Positions 17,302 through 26,575 are shown, counted from the first letter of the stretch. The stretch is DNA of 64,000 nucleotides from Comamonadaceae bacterium (GCA_015999985.1 JAECRA010000001.1:97196-161195); one strand, 5' to 3'. Made by a program: numbers and translations. The notes: generated from the letters alone by a model not told the origin.

Positions 17302-18900
17302 ATGTCGAAAATGATGGTTTCTGGTGCGAAGGAAAGCTTGGCACCCCGGGGTGAAGAGGCGCTGGTTCTGAATGATTTCAGCCTTCCCCTGTTGCTAGGT
17401 GCTTTTGGCGCTTGCTGGCTGCTTTTTTTGGCTTGGTGCGCGCTGACGCCGCCTATCGACAATATTGAGCAATTGGTGTGGATCAGTTCGCTGGAGTGGG
17501 GCTATTTCAAACACCCCCCCTTGCCCACCTGGATCCTGGCGGCGGCTTCCATGGTCTTGCCGCAAGGGCCGGCGCTCACCTTCACGCTGGGCGCTGTCTT
17601 CGTTCTAGGTGCGCATGCCATCTTTTGGGTCTGGCTGCGTGAAGTGCACGGGCCGCGCACGGCCACCATCTTGCTGTTGGCGTCTCTGTGCATCACCTTC
17701 TACAACCAGCGGGTTCACTATTACAACCACAACGTGGTCATGATGCCGCCCATCGCGGTGTGCATTCTCATGATCTGGCGACTCACCCAGCGTGCCGGTT
17801 GGTCCGCCTGGATCGCAATCGGAGTGGCCATGGGGCTGGGCATGCTGGTGAAGTACCAGATGGCGCTCATCGGAATCGCCATAGGCTTGTGGTGGCTGCG
17901 CATGCGCTGGTGGCGTGATCCGATAAATCGTTGGGGCTTGTTGCTGGCCACGGGCATTGCAAGTGCCATCTTCTTGCCGCATCTCATCTGGCTCATCCAC
18001 CATGATTGGGCACCTTTGCGTTATGCGGAGACAAGTTCGCTGGGCATGAGCCTGTCCATGTCCGCGCGGATGTCTGATTCCACGAGTTGGACGACAGATT
18101 GGTTGTTCAATCGCCAGATGCCCGCCTGGATGGTGATGGGCGCCGCCCTGGGTTGGGCAGCGTGGCGCACGAAGAAGTCCAGACAAGCGGCGTTGGAAGG
18201 CCAAGCCAGAATCGTGCACGCACCGGTGACGCCCACATCACCGGGCGCGACCCCTCCTGCGTTCTGGCGCGAGTTCTCCCTCCTTTGGGGCGTTTTTCCT
18301 CTGCTTTTCATGTTGTCCCTGGGCCTGGGGCTGGGTGTTGAAATGCAGAACCACTGGGGTACTGCGTTTGGTTTGTGGATGTTGCCTGCTGCTTTGGCTT
18401 TAGCCCCTTCGTCCTTGAAGTACCTGAATACCCGTTCTGCCGTCCGTGCAGCCTGGGTGGCCTTCGCGTTGATTCAAGGTTTGATCGTCTTGCAGTTCTG
18501 GGCCACCTCTCCGCAGGGCATTGATCGTTTGAAGACCCAGCACTGGCAGCATTTCCCGTCGCAAGCCATGGCTGAAAGCCTTGCCCCGCAGGCACGCCAA
18601 GCATTGGGCGGTCCCATTGACATCATTGCCGGCAGATCCGCCATTGCGGGCTCGCTGGCGCTGCACTTGCCAGAGCATCCCAAAGTGCTAATCAACGGAG
18701 ATCTTGCTACCAGCCCTTGGGTATCGGCCGAAGAGTTGCGAACCGCGCGTGTGGTGGAAGTGTTCCCAGCGCGGGAATTACCCGAAGGCGCCCAATGGTT
18801 TTCGGGAGGATGGGCATGGCGGGTAGGCGTCTCGCCCCTGGCGCGCTTGCAAGGCAAAGACTTGCCTGCGCAGCCGCAACCGCAACCGCCTTCCAAGTGA
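17302..18900 (+). CDS. ArnT-like family 39/83 glycosyltransferase
   Basis: Integral membrane glycosyltransferase of 532 aa with ~10-12 hydrophobic segments and the ArnT/PMT hallmark of an acidic residue in the first periplasmic loop (TPPIDNIEQLVWI, near residue 50), followed by FKHPPLPTWILAA. Such enzymes move a sugar from undecaprenyl phosphate to lipid A or protein at the periplasmic face. It is followed after 17 bp by a ChbG/YdjC-type deacetylase and a convergent ArnC-like GT2. The trio matches the enzyme set LgmB-LgmC-LgmA that adds glucosamine to Bordetella lipid A phosphates (and FlmK-NaxD-FlmF2 in Francisella). Sugar identity is inference. Confidence 0.85.
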   Translation: MSKMMVSGAKESLAPRGEEALVLNDFSLPLLLGAFGACWLLFLAWCALTPPIDNIEQLVWISSLEWGYFKHPPLPTWILAAASMVLPQGPALTFTLGAVFVLGAHAIFWVWLREVHGPRTATILLLASLCITFYNQRVHYYNHNVVMMPPIAVCILMIWRLTQRAGWSAWIAIGVAMGLGMLVKYQMALIGIAIGLWWLRMRWWRDPINRWGLLLATGIASAIFLPHLIWLIHHDWAPLRYAETSSLGMSLSMSARMSDSTSWTTDWLFNRQMPAWMVMGAALGWAAWRTKKSRQAALEGQARIVHAPVTPTSPGATPPAFWREFSLLWGVFPLLFMLSLGLGLGVEMQNHWGTAFGLWMLPAALALAPSSLKYLNTRSAVRAAWVAFALIQGLIVLQFWATSPQGIDRLKTQHWQHFPSQAMAESLAPQARQALGGPIDIIAGRSAIAGSLALHLPEHPKVLINGDLATSPWVSAEELRTARVVEVFPARELPEGAQWFSGGWAWRVGVSPLARLQGKDLPAQPQPQPPSK

Positions 18901-18917
18901 CATTGAAGGCACCCTCC

Positions 18918-19781
18918 ATGCAATCAAGCACCTCTCTTTCTCGCCAGGCAGATCAGGTTCCATCTGGCGAGAGGCGCGTGGTCATGTGCGCCGACGACTA
19001 CGGCATGAGTGCCGGCGTGTCTGACGCCGTTTTGCAACTGGGCCGTCAAGGCGCCCTCAGTGCGACCAGCGCCATGGTCCTGTCGCCGCGCTGGCAGGAA
19101 GATGCGCAGCGCCTGGCGGAGTTGCGCGGCCTTTTGGACGTCGGCCTGCACCTCGACTGGACCAGCGACTTCGCTCAGGCTGCGGGCCATGGAAAGGCCT
19201 TGGGGGGCGCCATGCGCCGCGCGCTGCTCGGCGGCTTCAATCAGGCGGCGGCCAAGACGGAGATCGAGCGCCAGCTCGATGCTTTCGAAGCCGCCTGGAA
19301 GTCAGCGCCCGACCACATTGATGGGCATCAGCACGTGCAGCAATTTGCGGGTATCCGGCAGGCTCTGCTGGAGGTCGTTACGCGGCGCTATGGCCCCCAA
19401 TTTCCCTGGCTTCGGGTCTCGCGCCCGGCAGGCCCGCGCCTTGACTTCAAAAGCAAGGTAATTGCTGCCTTGGGCGCCAATGCCCTCACCACGGCCTCAA
19501 GGCATGCCGGAGTGCCGGTCAGCCCGGTGCTTTCCGGCATTTACGACTTTGACCCTCAAGCGGGGCTTTATGAGAAGCACATGGCCCAGTGGCTGGCCGA
19601 CATCCCCGATGGTGCGTTGTTGATGTGTCACCCTTCCACCATGGCCGAATCAGGCGACGAAATCGGACCGGCACGCGTGCGTGAATGGGCGTTTCTGCAA
19701 AGCCCTGCGTTTTCAGATCAGTTGAAAGCAGCCGGTATACGGCTGGTGCGTGGCGCTGCGGTTTTCCAGGAGCTTTTGTAG
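18918..19781 (+). CDS. ChbG/HpnK/YdjC-type polysaccharide (sugar-lipid) deacetylase
   Basis: Predicted Zn-dependent carbohydrate deacetylase of 287 aa. The metal/catalytic motifs of the YdjC fold are visible: MCADDYGMS near residue 23, VGLHLDWT near 75, and IDGHQHVQQF near 134. I chose the ATG at 18918, 17 bp after the ArnT-like stop; the frame stays open far upstream inside that gene. Family members include NaxD/LgmC, which deacetylate undecaprenyl-phosphate-linked N-acetylhexosamine before its transfer to lipid A, and HpnK. Position between ArnT-like and ArnC-like genes supports the NaxD/LgmC role. Confidence 0.85.
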   Translation: MQSSTSLSRQADQVPSGERRVVMCADDYGMSAGVSDAVLQLGRQGALSATSAMVLSPRWQEDAQRLAELRGLLDVGLHLDWTSDFAQAAGHGKALGGAMRRALLGGFNQAAAKTEIERQLDAFEAAWKSAPDHIDGHQHVQQFAGIRQALLEVVTRRYGPQFPWLRVSRPAGPRLDFKSKVIAALGANALTTASRHAGVPVSPVLSGIYDFDPQAGLYEKHMAQWLADIPDGALLMCHPSTMAESGDEIGPARVREWAFLQSPAFSDQLKAAGIRLVRGAAVFQELL

Positions 19782-19784
19782 CGC

Positions 19785-20765
19785 TTACTTGTCCGCGAGC
19801 GCTTTATCTTCGCGCAGGCCCTGGCCCCTGTTTTCGGCTACCAAATAGCTCGGGCGTTGTTTGACTTCGTCGTAAATTCGCGCCACATACTCTGCGAGCA
19901 AACCTATGGCTGTCAACTGCACGCCACCCAGCAACATCAGGCCCACAACGAGCGTGGCATGACCAGGTACGGTGATACCCAGCCAGAAATACTCAATCAC
20001 CACCCATGCCGCGTAACCCAGCGACAGCATGGACAAAAACAAGCCCAGCAAGCCCACCGCGCGCAGCGGCGCGGAAGAAAACGCCAGCAATCCGGTCACA
20101 CCAAGGCGCAGTGCGCCCCCCAGGCGAAAACTGCTCTGGCCACTCTCGCGATCCAGGGGCAGATAGTCAATCGCTTTGGACGGAAAGCCGACCCAGGCGT
20201 AGAGACCCTTCATGAACCGGTGGCGTTCTGGCAAAGAATTGAGCGCATGGACCACCTTGCGATCCAGCAGGCGAAAATCCCCTGCGCCAGCAGGAATCTT
20301 GACGGGATTGCCAAAGTTCACAAGCGAATAAAACAGATTCGCCAGCCGCTTGTGCAAACGGGATTGATCCTCCCGTGAGCGGCGTACCGCATAGACCACA
20401 TCGCTGCCTTGGCGCCACTCTTGCAGCATCTCGGCCAGTAATGACACAGGGTGTTGGCCATCCGAATCCATCAAAATGGCCACATCTCCCAAAGCGGCGT
20501 CCAGGCCAGCGGTCAACGCAGCTTCCTTGCCAAAATTGCGTGAAAGGTCCACCAGGCGCACTTGCGGATGCAGCGCACAGAGCTGCCGGGCCACGGCGCC
20601 GGTGTCGTCGCGGCTGCCGTCATTGACGATGATGATCTCGACTTTTGGAGACAGGGCATTCAGCGCCGCCAGCACGCGCTCCGTGACCAATGCCAAGCCG
20701 CGCGCCTCGTTATAGGCGGGCATGATGCAGGAAATGCTGGGTGTTGTTTGGTGTCTATCGAACAT
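19785..20765 (-). CDS. ArnC/DPM1-like family 2 glycosyltransferase
   Basis: Membrane-associated GT2 enzyme of 326 aa, expected to attach an activated sugar to undecaprenyl phosphate on the cytoplasmic face. The GT-A domain has IMPAYNEARG, VNDGSRDDTG, the DXD-like MDSDGQHP near residue 93, and the acceptor-loop region PERHRFMKGLYAWVGF. Two C-terminal membrane segments follow (residues ~225-250 and 260-290). I chose ATG 20763-20765; the frame extends to a GTG at 20789. It ends 3 bp from the convergent deacetylase stop and is divergent from argS with 39 bp between. Likely LgmA-equivalent in the lipid A module. Confidence 0.88.
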   Translation of the reverse strand: MFDRHQTTPSISCIMPAYNEARGLALVTERVLAALNALSPKVEIIIVNDGSRDDTGAVARQLCALHPQVRLVDLSRNFGKEAALTAGLDAALGDVAILMDSDGQHPVSLLAEMLQEWRQGSDVVYAVRRSREDQSRLHKRLANLFYSLVNFGNPVKIPAGAGDFRLLDRKVVHALNSLPERHRFMKGLYAWVGFPSKAIDYLPLDRESGQSSFRLGGALRLGVTGLLAFSSAPLRAVGLLGLFLSMLSLGYAAWVVIEYFWLGITVPGHATLVVGLMLLGGVQLTAIGLLAEYVARIYDEVKQRPSYLVAENRGQGLREDKALADK

Positions 20766-20804
20766 AACTAGGATCAAGCGAAATGCCACCGGTAAAATCC
20801 GGCG

Positions 20805-22478
20805 ATGTCATCCGTCAAGAACGAATTGCTCGCCGCCCTCGCGGCAGAGCTAGAAAAACTGGTCCAGGGAGCAGGTGCGCAGGCTGCGTTCGAATCTCCC
20901 AAGCAGGCTGCACATGGCGATTTTGCCTGCAACTCTGCCATGCAACTGGCCAAACCCCTGAAAATGAACCCGCGTGCATTGGGCGAGCAGCTCAAAACTG
21001 CGCTGGAAGCCACCCCTGCGTTTGCGCGCTGGGTGGCCGCCATCGAGATCGCGGGGCCCGGGTTTCTGAACCTGCGACTTATCCCGGCGGCCAAGCAACA
21101 GGTCGTGCGCCAGGTGCTGCAGGAGAGTCAGCAGTACGGCAGGAAGGCTGTGGGGCAGTCGCAGGTGCTGGTTGAATTTGTCTCCGCCAACCCTACCGGG
21201 CCGCTGCACGTCGGCCATGGTCGGCAAGCGGCCTTGGGCGATGCGATCTGCAACGTGCTTGAAACTCAAGGGCTGCGCGTGCACCGCGAGTTCTATTACA
21301 ACGACGCCGGCGTACAGATCGAAACGCTGGCCAATTCTGTGCAATTGCGGGCGCGGGGCTTCAAGCCCGGTGATGCCGAGTGGCCAGAGGCCGCCTACAA
21401 CGGCGATTACATCGCCGAAATCGCCGCCGATTTTCTGGCCGGCAAGACCGTCAAGGCCGATGACCGCAGCTTCACCGCCAGCGGCCAGGTAGAAGACCGC
21501 GACAGCATTCGCCAGTTTGCCGTGGCCTATCTCCGCCATGAACAGGACAAGGACTTGCAGGCCTTCCGCCTCAAATTTGATGAGTACTACCTCGAGTCCA
21601 GCCTCTACACCAGTGGCCGCGTCGAGGCCACCGTCAAACGCCTGATCGATGCCGGCAAGACCTACGAGCAAGACGGCGCCTTGTGGCTCAGGACCACAGA
21701 CTACGGCGACGACAAAGACCGCGTCATGCGCAAGACCGATGGTGGCTACACCTATTTCGTGCCAGACGTCGCCTACCACATCGCAAAATGGGAGCGTGGC
21801 TACCACAAGGTCGTCAATATCCAGGGCACCGACCATCACGGCACCATTGCGCGTGTGCGCGCCGGCCTGCAAGCAGCCGATGTCGGTATCCCGGTGGGTT
21901 ACCCGGACTATGTGCTGCACACCATGGTTCGCGTGGTCAAAGGCGGGCAGGAAGTGAAGATCAGCAAACGCGCAGGCAGCTATGTCACCTTGCGTGATCT
22001 GATCGAATGGACCAGCGCTGATGCCGTGCGCTTTTTCCTTCTGTCGCGCAAACCAGACACTGAATACACATTTGACATCGATCTCGCTATTTCGAAGAAC
22101 AACGACAACCCGGTTTACTACGTGCAATATGCGCATGCGCGCATCTGCTCCGTGCTGGAAGCCTGGGGTGGCGACAAGAGCAGTCTGTTGGATGCCGACC
22201 TGTCCCCTCTGGACACCCCGGCGGCGCAGGCCTTGATGCTGCAATTGGCCAAGTACCCTGACATGCTGACCTCAGCAGCCCAGGACTTTGCTCCCCATGA
22301 CATTACCTTCTACCTGCGCGAATTGGCTGCCAGCTACCATAGCTACTACGACGCCGAGCGCATTCTGGTAGATGATGAATCTGTCAAAAAAGCCCGGCTT
22401 GCCCTGGTCGCCGCCACCGCTCAGGTATTGCACAATGGCCTGTCGGTGTTGGGCGTGTCTGCCCCCACCAAGATGTAA
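20805..22478 (+). CDS. argS: arginyl-tRNA synthetase
   Basis: Class I aminoacyl-tRNA synthetase (557 aa) charging tRNA-Arg. The HIGH signature appears as [12 protein letters not shown] near residue 133, the KMSK-like loop as [11 protein letters not shown] near residue 384, and the N-terminal Add1 domain covers residues ~1-105. A C-terminal DALR anticodon-binding domain contains [16 protein letters not shown]. Length and domain order are normal. Followed after 14 bp by the SPOR protein gene, probably in one transcript, an arrangement common in Burkholderiales. Confidence 0.97.
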   Translation: MSSVKNELLAALAAELEKLVQGAGAQAAFESPKQAAHGDFACNSAMQLAKPLKMNPRALGEQLKTALEATPAFARWVAAIEIAGPGFLNLRLIPAAKQQVVRQVLQESQQYGRKAVGQSQVLVEFVSANPTGPLHVGHGRQAALGDAICNVLETQGLRVHREFYYNDAGVQIETLANSVQLRARGFKPGDAEWPEAAYNGDYIAEIAADFLAGKTVKADDRSFTASGQVEDRDSIRQFAVAYLRHEQDKDLQAFRLKFDEYYLESSLYTSGRVEATVKRLIDAGKTYEQDGALWLRTTDYGDDKDRVMRKTDGGYTYFVPDVAYHIAKWERGYHKVVNIQGTDHHGTIARVRAGLQAADVGIPVGYPDYVLHTMVRVVKGGQEVKISKRAGSYVTLRDLIEWTSADAVRFFLLSRKPDTEYTFDIDLAISKNNDNPVYYVQYAHARICSVLEAWGGDKSSLLDADLSPLDTPAAQALMLQLAKYPDMLTSAAQDFAPHDITFYLRELAASYHSYYDAERILVDDESVKKARLALVAATAQVLHNGLSVLGVSAPTKM

Positions 22479-22492
22479 CGGTAATCAGCGAC

Positions 22493-23293
22493 ATGAACCC
22501 ACATACACAGGAAACTGCGGAGCAAGCTACGTCGGGGAGGTCCATCTCCGATGTCCATCGCCTGCGCGCCTCGCGGGGGCGGTATCAGTCCGGAGGCACC
22601 TTTCTCGGCGTGATCCTTGGTGTCATGGCTGGCTTGGCCGTGGCTCTGGGCGTGGCTATCTACGTCGCGAAAGTACCGGTTCCTTTCGTCAACAAAGGCT
22701 CTACACGCACCAGCGGCCAGGATGCCGCAGAAGCTGAGAAGAACAAGGACTGGGATCCCAACAGTGCACTGCGCGGCCGCGCTGCCGGTGCTGGTCGTCC
22801 GGCGGCTCCTGCAGTCAGCGGTGTCGTGGCCTCTGAACCTGCGCCGCAGGTCATACCCACACCGCAGATTCCCGCTCCCGCAGTGGTGGCACCCGCACCT
22901 GCAGAGGTCAAGCCTCCAACGCGTACCGCCGAGAAACCCGCTGCTGCTGCATCCGCACCGACTCCCCGGGCCCCTGCCGCCACGCGCGCGCCCTCTGCGG
23001 ACCCCTTGGGTGATCTGGCCGCAGCCCGTGCAGGAAGCACTTCGCAGGCCGTGGATCCTTTCACCTATTTCGTACAGGCAGGCGCGTTCCGCAACGATGA
23101 TGACGCGCAAGCCCAGCGAGCCAGGCTGTCGTTGATGGGTGTCGAATCGCGGGTCACCGAGCGCGAGCAGGCCGGACGTACCGTCTACCGTGTGCGTGTG
23201 GGCCCGTTCCAGAACAAGGACGCCGCCGATCGCGTCAAAGAGCGGCTGGACGGCAACGGCTTTGACTCTGCTTTGGTTCGAGTGCAGAAGTAA
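22493..23293 (+). CDS. SPOR-domain cell division protein (FtsN-like)
   Basis: Inner-membrane protein of 266 aa with a short cytoplasmic N-terminus, one membrane segment (residues ~38-62, GVILGVMAGLAVALGVAIYV), a Pro/Ala-rich periplasmic linker (~95-185) and a C-terminal SPOR domain (residues ~187-265, starting FTYFVQAGAF and ending SALVRVQK). SPOR domains bind denuded septal peptidoglycan, and the topology is that of FtsN, an activator of septal cell wall synthesis. Location directly after argS is the usual place for this gene in the order. The linker composition is repetitive, so its exact length is unconserved. Confidence 0.88.
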   Translation: MNPHTQETAEQATSGRSISDVHRLRASRGRYQSGGTFLGVILGVMAGLAVALGVAIYVAKVPVPFVNKGSTRTSGQDAAEAEKNKDWDPNSALRGRAAGAGRPAAPAVSGVVASEPAPQVIPTPQIPAPAVVAPAPAEVKPPTRTAEKPAAAASAPTPRAPAATRAPSADPLGDLAAARAGSTSQAVDPFTYFVQAGAFRNDDDAQAQRARLSLMGVESRVTEREQAGRTVYRVRVGPFQNKDAADRVKERLDGNGFDSALVRVQK

Positions 23294-23297
23294 AGCC

Positions 23298-23337
23298 CCC
23301 CCCCTGAGGCGCTTACGCGCCTTCCCCCCAGGGGGGG
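23298..23337. terminator. GC-rich nested hairpin after the SPOR gene
   Basis: Outer stem CCCCCCCTG (23298-23306) with CAGGGGGGG (23329-23337), inner stem AGGCGC-TTAC-GCGCCT (23307-23322). It starts about 5 bp after the stop codon. No T-run follows, so termination strength is uncertain. The form is typical of intergenic hairpin repeats seen in Comamonadaceae. Confidence 0.5.
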
Positions 23338-23431
23338 ACGCCACTGGCGGCCTGGCAAAGCCAGCTCCGCGGTGGCCCTTAATGGCCTGCTCCGCGGCCG
23401 TTGGATGGGTTCCCCATCTCCTGCGGTGGGA

Positions 23432-23610
23432 AGAGTTGACTGTTACAACCTCTGCTCTTCCGAGCGAGTTGACTGTGACTCCCTCTCCCGTTCGGTAGAG
23501 AGAGTTGGCTGTGACTCCCTCTCCCGTTCGGTAGAGAGAGTTGGGTGTGACCCCCTCTCCCGTTCGGTAGAGAGAGTTGGGTGTTACTCCCTCTCCCGTT
23601 CGGGAGAGGG
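23432..23610. repeat. 36-bp tandem repeat (about five copies) ending in a hairpin
   Basis: Three near-identical 36-bp units at 23466-23501, 23502-23537 and 23538-23573 (GAGTTGRSTGTGACYCCCTC... then TCCCGTTCGGTAGAGA), a fourth at 23574-23608, and a degenerate first copy at 23432-23465. The last unit closes a perfect 9-bp hairpin CCCTCTCCC-GTTC-GGGAGAGGG (23589-23610). Units are contiguous, with no spacers. Both strands read through in frame over part of the array because 36 is divisible by three, but no coding signal is seen. The 534-bp gap 23294-23827 holds only this array and the hairpin at 23298. Confidence 0.85.
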
Positions 23611-23827
23611 TGGGGGTGAGGGTCAGCGGCGTCACCGTCATATCAGACGGTATTCAGCGACGACATCGAGCAGTTTCCTGCGCCCGTTACGCCCACTCCA
23701 CGCTCCACATCGGCTATGCCCGAACACCTTGATCTCAAAAAACATCAATAATCTCATCTGGTCGAGCCGGTCGCGGAACTCCTGTCCCCAAAACCTGCTC
23801 TGACAGCCTGTTGAAAATGGAGCTACT

Positions 23828-24448
23828 ATGAAACGTCGTGAATTCGCCCTTGGTGCCACTGTGGCGGCTATCCCCGGGTTCTTGGCTTTGCCAGCGTACG
23901 CGCAAGGCAACAAAGGCTATGTGGAACTGAGCCAGAAGGCGCCCACTGATGTGCCGGCCGGGCAGGTTGAAGTGATCGAATTCTTCTCCTACGGCTGTGT
24001 GCACTGCATGCACTTCGACCCCGTTTTCAACGCGTGGAAGAAATCGGCCCCCAAGAACGTCGTGGTGCGCCTTGAGCACGTGGGCTTCCAGAGCAGCTTC
24101 GAGCCTCTGCAGAAGATCTATTACGCCCTGGAAGCCGTTGGCGCCGTGGATAAGGTCCACGCCAAGGTGTTTGACGCCCTGCAAGTGCAGCGCAAGCGCC
24201 TCGACAAGCCTGACGTTCTCTTCACATGGGTTGCAGAGCAAGGCGTGGACCGCGCCAAGTTTGAAACGGCCTACAAATCGTTCGGCGTGGCCAGCAAGGT
24301 TCGCCGTGCCGTGCAGCTTCAAGAGGCCTACAAGGTCGAAGGCACTCCCGCTTTGGGCATTGCCGGTCGTTACTACACCGACGGCTCCATGGCGGGCGGG
24401 TTTGAGCGCATGCTCCAGATCACCAATCAGCTCGTCAAAACTGCCTGA
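23828..24448 (+). CDS. dsbA: thiol:disulfide interchange protein DsbA
   Basis: Periplasmic dithiol oxidase of 206 aa that introduces disulfide bonds into exported proteins and is reoxidised by DsbB. The signal peptide carries twin arginines (KRREFALGAT) and ends near PAYAQ at residue 26, suggesting Tat-compatible export, as seen in other Burkholderiales DsbA. The thioredoxin-fold active site is Cys57-Val-His-Cys60 (SYGCVHCMHF) and the cis-proline loop is EGTPALGI near residue 176. SD GGAG lies 7 bp before ATG 23828. A hairpin at 24465 separates it from the convergent queD. Confidence 0.93.
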   Translation: MKRREFALGATVAAIPGFLALPAYAQGNKGYVELSQKAPTDVPAGQVEVIEFFSYGCVHCMHFDPVFNAWKKSAPKNVVVRLEHVGFQSSFEPLQKIYYALEAVGAVDKVHAKVFDALQVQRKRLDKPDVLFTWVAEQGVDRAKFETAYKSFGVASKVRRAVQLQEAYKVEGTPALGIAGRYYTDGSMAGGFERMLQITNQLVKTA

Positions 24449-24464
24449 TCTCTGACAGGCTCTA

Positions 24465-24488
24465 AGCCTGCGGTCTGGTCCGCAGGCT
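24465..24488. terminator. hairpin between convergent dsbA and queD
   Basis: Perfect 9-bp stem AGCCTGCGG / CCGCAGGCT with a 6-nt loop in the 50-bp gap between the two converging genes. No T-run on either side, so it may act as a bidirectional barrier rather than a classical terminator. Confidence 0.55.
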
Positions 24489-24498
24489 CAGAAACTCC

Positions 24499-24870
24499 TT
24501 AACCCAGCCTCAGGGTGCAGGAATCACCCACCGAGTCGCGCCACACCTTCACGTAGTGCAAGGTCGCCGCTCCCTGGAGCGCCGGCAAGCGCTTGGAGAT
24601 GTACACACAAATGTTCTCCAGCGTGGGCGTTCCCAGCTCTTTGACTTCGTCGAGCAAGCGGTGGTCCAGTTCTTCACGAAGAATCGCTATGTCACGGCGA
24701 AGGTAGCCGAGATCCAGGACCATGCCCGTTTCTTCGTTCCTGGTGCCCTCGATGCCCACCTCCACCTGGTAGGTGTGGCCATGGATGCGCCGGCTGGGTT
24801 CGGCCTCAATTTCCCGATGGAGCGTGTGGGCCGCATCAAAGAAAAACTTCTGGCTCAGTTCAAACCTCAT
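24499..24870 (-). CDS. queD: 6-carboxy-5,6,7,8-tetrahydropterin synthase
   Basis: Cytoplasmic enzyme of 123 aa converting dihydroneopterin triphosphate to 6-carboxytetrahydropterin, the second step of 7-deazaguanine (queuosine) synthesis. Zn ligands are visible in FDAAHTLH (near residue 13) and RIHGHTYQVEV (near 29); the catalytic region includes LDHRLLDEV and the C-terminal PTLENICVYI. I chose ATG 24868-24870, which overlaps the queE stop (ATGA), over the upstream in-frame extension to 24930. Co-transcribed and translationally coupled with queE. Confidence 0.92.
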   Translation of the reverse strand: MRFELSQKFFFDAAHTLHREIEAEPSRRIHGHTYQVEVGIEGTRNEETGMVLDLGYLRRDIAILREELDHRLLDEVKELGTPTLENICVYISKRLPALQGAATLHYVKVWRDSVGDSCTLRLG

Positions 24871-25502
24871 CGGATCCCAACCATCTTGTGCGTTTGTACG
24901 CTCAATCTCCAGCGAGGATCGCGCATGCAATACTCAATGGCCCACTGGGTGTTTTCCTTCAGCAAGGGGCCGTCCATGGGTTGCAGAAGATGGCGGTCGA
25001 ACGCAAGGGCAATCAAAGTCTCGAGGTCCTGGCCTGTCTGCGGCACCACCACTTTGAGCTCCCGTCCGGCACGTACTTTGAGTTCGGTGTTCGCCTTCGG
25101 GCTCACGCACAGCCAATCGATCCCTTCGGGTGCAGCCACAGTGCCATTGGTCTCCACTGCAACCTCGAAATCGAATTCGTGCAAAGCCGCAAGCAGGGCC
25201 TCATCAACCTGTAGCAGAGGTTCTCCCCCAGTCAGAACAACCAGGCGCTTGCCCAGTGCCGTGGCTGGCCAGAACCCTGAAATCGCAGTCGCAAGGGCCT
25301 GGGCCGTGGCGAACTTGCCGCCACCCGTACCATCTGTGCCCACGAAGTCGGTGTCGCAGAATTTGCATTGCGCTTCGGCGCGGTCGACCTCGCGGCCAGA
25401 CCACAGGTTGCACCCCGCAAACCTGCAGAAAACGGCTGCCCGACCGGCATTTCCGCCTTCGCCTTGCAAGGTATAGAAAATCTCTTTGACTGTGTAGCTC
25501 AT
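24867..25502 (-). CDS. queE: 7-carboxy-7-deazaguanine synthase (radical SAM)
   Basis: Radical SAM enzyme of 211 aa that contracts 6-carboxytetrahydropterin to 7-carboxy-7-deazaguanine in queuosine biosynthesis. The cluster-binding region is the QueE-specific variant in which the first and second cysteines are widely spaced: GCNLWSG, then QCKFCDTDF, i.e. Cys-X14-Cys-X2-Cys, as in the Burkholderia multivorans enzyme. LQGEGGNAGR near residue 12 and VLTGGEPLLQ near 90 are family motifs. It overlaps queD. The start ATG has no strong SD. Confidence 0.94.
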   Translation of the reverse strand: MSYTVKEIFYTLQGEGGNAGRAAVFCRFAGCNLWSGREVDRAEAQCKFCDTDFVGTDGTGGGKFATAQALATAISGFWPATALGKRLVVLTGGEPLLQVDEALLAALHEFDFEVAVETNGTVAAPEGIDWLCVSPKANTELKVRAGRELKVVVPQTGQDLETLIALAFDRHLLQPMDGPLLKENTQWAIEYCMRDPRWRLSVQTHKMVGIR

Positions 25503-25945
25503 GAATGTGTCGGCTAGCGATTTCCCCGCCCTGTACGAGGTGCGCGCTCAAGTAATGCCAAGACCCCGTCTCGAAGTTGCGCGGGGTCTGTCCGAAGGCA
25601 GGAAAATCGCTGATGCAGGATGGGGTTCGGCCAGATTGCCTGAGGCTAATCTGCTCGTCAGCAACAGAAGATCAGCCATGCCGGTAGGGGCCAACTGGTT
25701 CTCTCGTTCATCCGGCGGCGCATCAAAGCCCAATCCAATGCACGCGTCGTGCACTGCTTGCACCGGCTGTGAGTTCGATGATTCCCGGCATGCAAGCCCA
25801 GACACGGATTTTCTCATATGTCCATTAGCGCGGGTTAACAGGCACTAGTCATCCTTTTTTATAGGCCATTTCGTCTCAACCTCGCATGCGCAAAGCCGTG
25901 CGGCTTAAAATGCAGAACGCAATTAAAGCAAAAACCGTGCCTTCA
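25503..25945. other. gene-poor interval between queE and lptA
   Basis: No convincing gene. Overlapping small ORFs on both strands (25501-25848 plus, 25548-25817 minus) resemble no family I know. An 8-bp hairpin AGACCCCG (25561-25568) / CGGGGTCT (25582-25589) lies upstream of queE; the queE leader does not show a preQ1-riboswitch-like pseudoknot. In other Burkholderiales lptC is usually just upstream of lptA; it is not recognisable here. Confidence 0.5.
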
Positions 25946-26575
25946 ATGAAATCACCTGTTTTCTCATTGCCTGGAATATTGGGCGGCTGCCTGTCCTTGC
26001 TGGTAGCCGTGCTCACCCCTGCTTGGGCAGAACTAGCGGACCGTGAGAAGCCCATGAACATCGAGTCCGATGCGCTTCGCTATGAAGATCAGCGCCAGCT
26101 CAGTACGTTCACCGGCCGTGTCGTGGCCACCAAAGGCACCATTGTGATGCGTGGCGCCCGCCTGGAGGTTCGGCAGGACGCCGCGGGTAACCAGTTCGGT
26201 GTGATGTATGCAGAGCCCGGCAAGCGCGCCTTTTTCCGCCAGAAGCGCGAAGCCCTCGACGAATTCATTGAAGGCGAAGGCGAAGTCATTGAATACGACA
26301 GCAAAGCCGACACGGTGCGTTTCCTGCGCCGTGCCGAGATGAGGCGCCTGGCTGGTGCCACACTGCAAGACCAGGTCACCGGTCCGGTCATCGTCTACAA
26401 CAACACCACCGAGGTCTACACGGTAGACGCGGCACCCCGCACCGCTGCCGGAGCCGCCGCCACCCCTGGCGAGCGTGTACGAGCCACGCTTGCGCCCCGT
26501 GGCATTCCGGCTTCGCCTACCCCTGCCGCCAAACCGGCCGTGCCGCTGCGGCCTTCCACCGGGCCAGCCAAGTGA
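25946..26575 (+). CDS. lptA: LPS transport periplasmic protein LptA
   Basis: Periplasmic bridge protein of the Lpt machine that carries lipopolysaccharide from the LptB2FG-C complex to LptD/E. Starting at ATG 25946 gives a clean signal peptide ([14 protein letters not shown]... ending PAWA, residues 1-28) and 209 aa; in-frame ATGs at 25886 and 25910 are alternatives. The OstA/LptA beta-jellyroll runs from about [19 protein letters not shown] to TEVYTVDA (residues ~38-160), followed by an Ala/Pro-rich tail. The stop overlaps the lptB GTG start (GTGA, 26572-26575). lptC is not adjacent, which is unusual. Confidence 0.9.
   Translation: MKSPVFSLPGILGGCLSLLVAVLTPAWAELADREKPMNIESDALRYEDQRQLSTFTGRVVATKGTIVMRGARLEVRQDAAGNQFGVMYAEPGKRAFFRQKREALDEFIEGEGEVIEYDSKADTVRFLRRAEMRRLAGATLQDQVTGPVIVYNNTTEVYTVDAAPRTAAGAAATPGERVRATLAPRGIPASPTPAAKPAVPLRPSTGPAK

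Noticed and set aside
23466..23608. Regular 36-bp repeats as a CRISPR array
   Set aside because: Units are contiguous without spacers and no cas gene is present; it is a tandem repeat.
25503..25600. preQ1 riboswitch upstream of queE
   Set aside because: The minus-strand leader shows no short stem with an A-rich pseudoknot tail; only an unrelated 8-bp hairpin is present.
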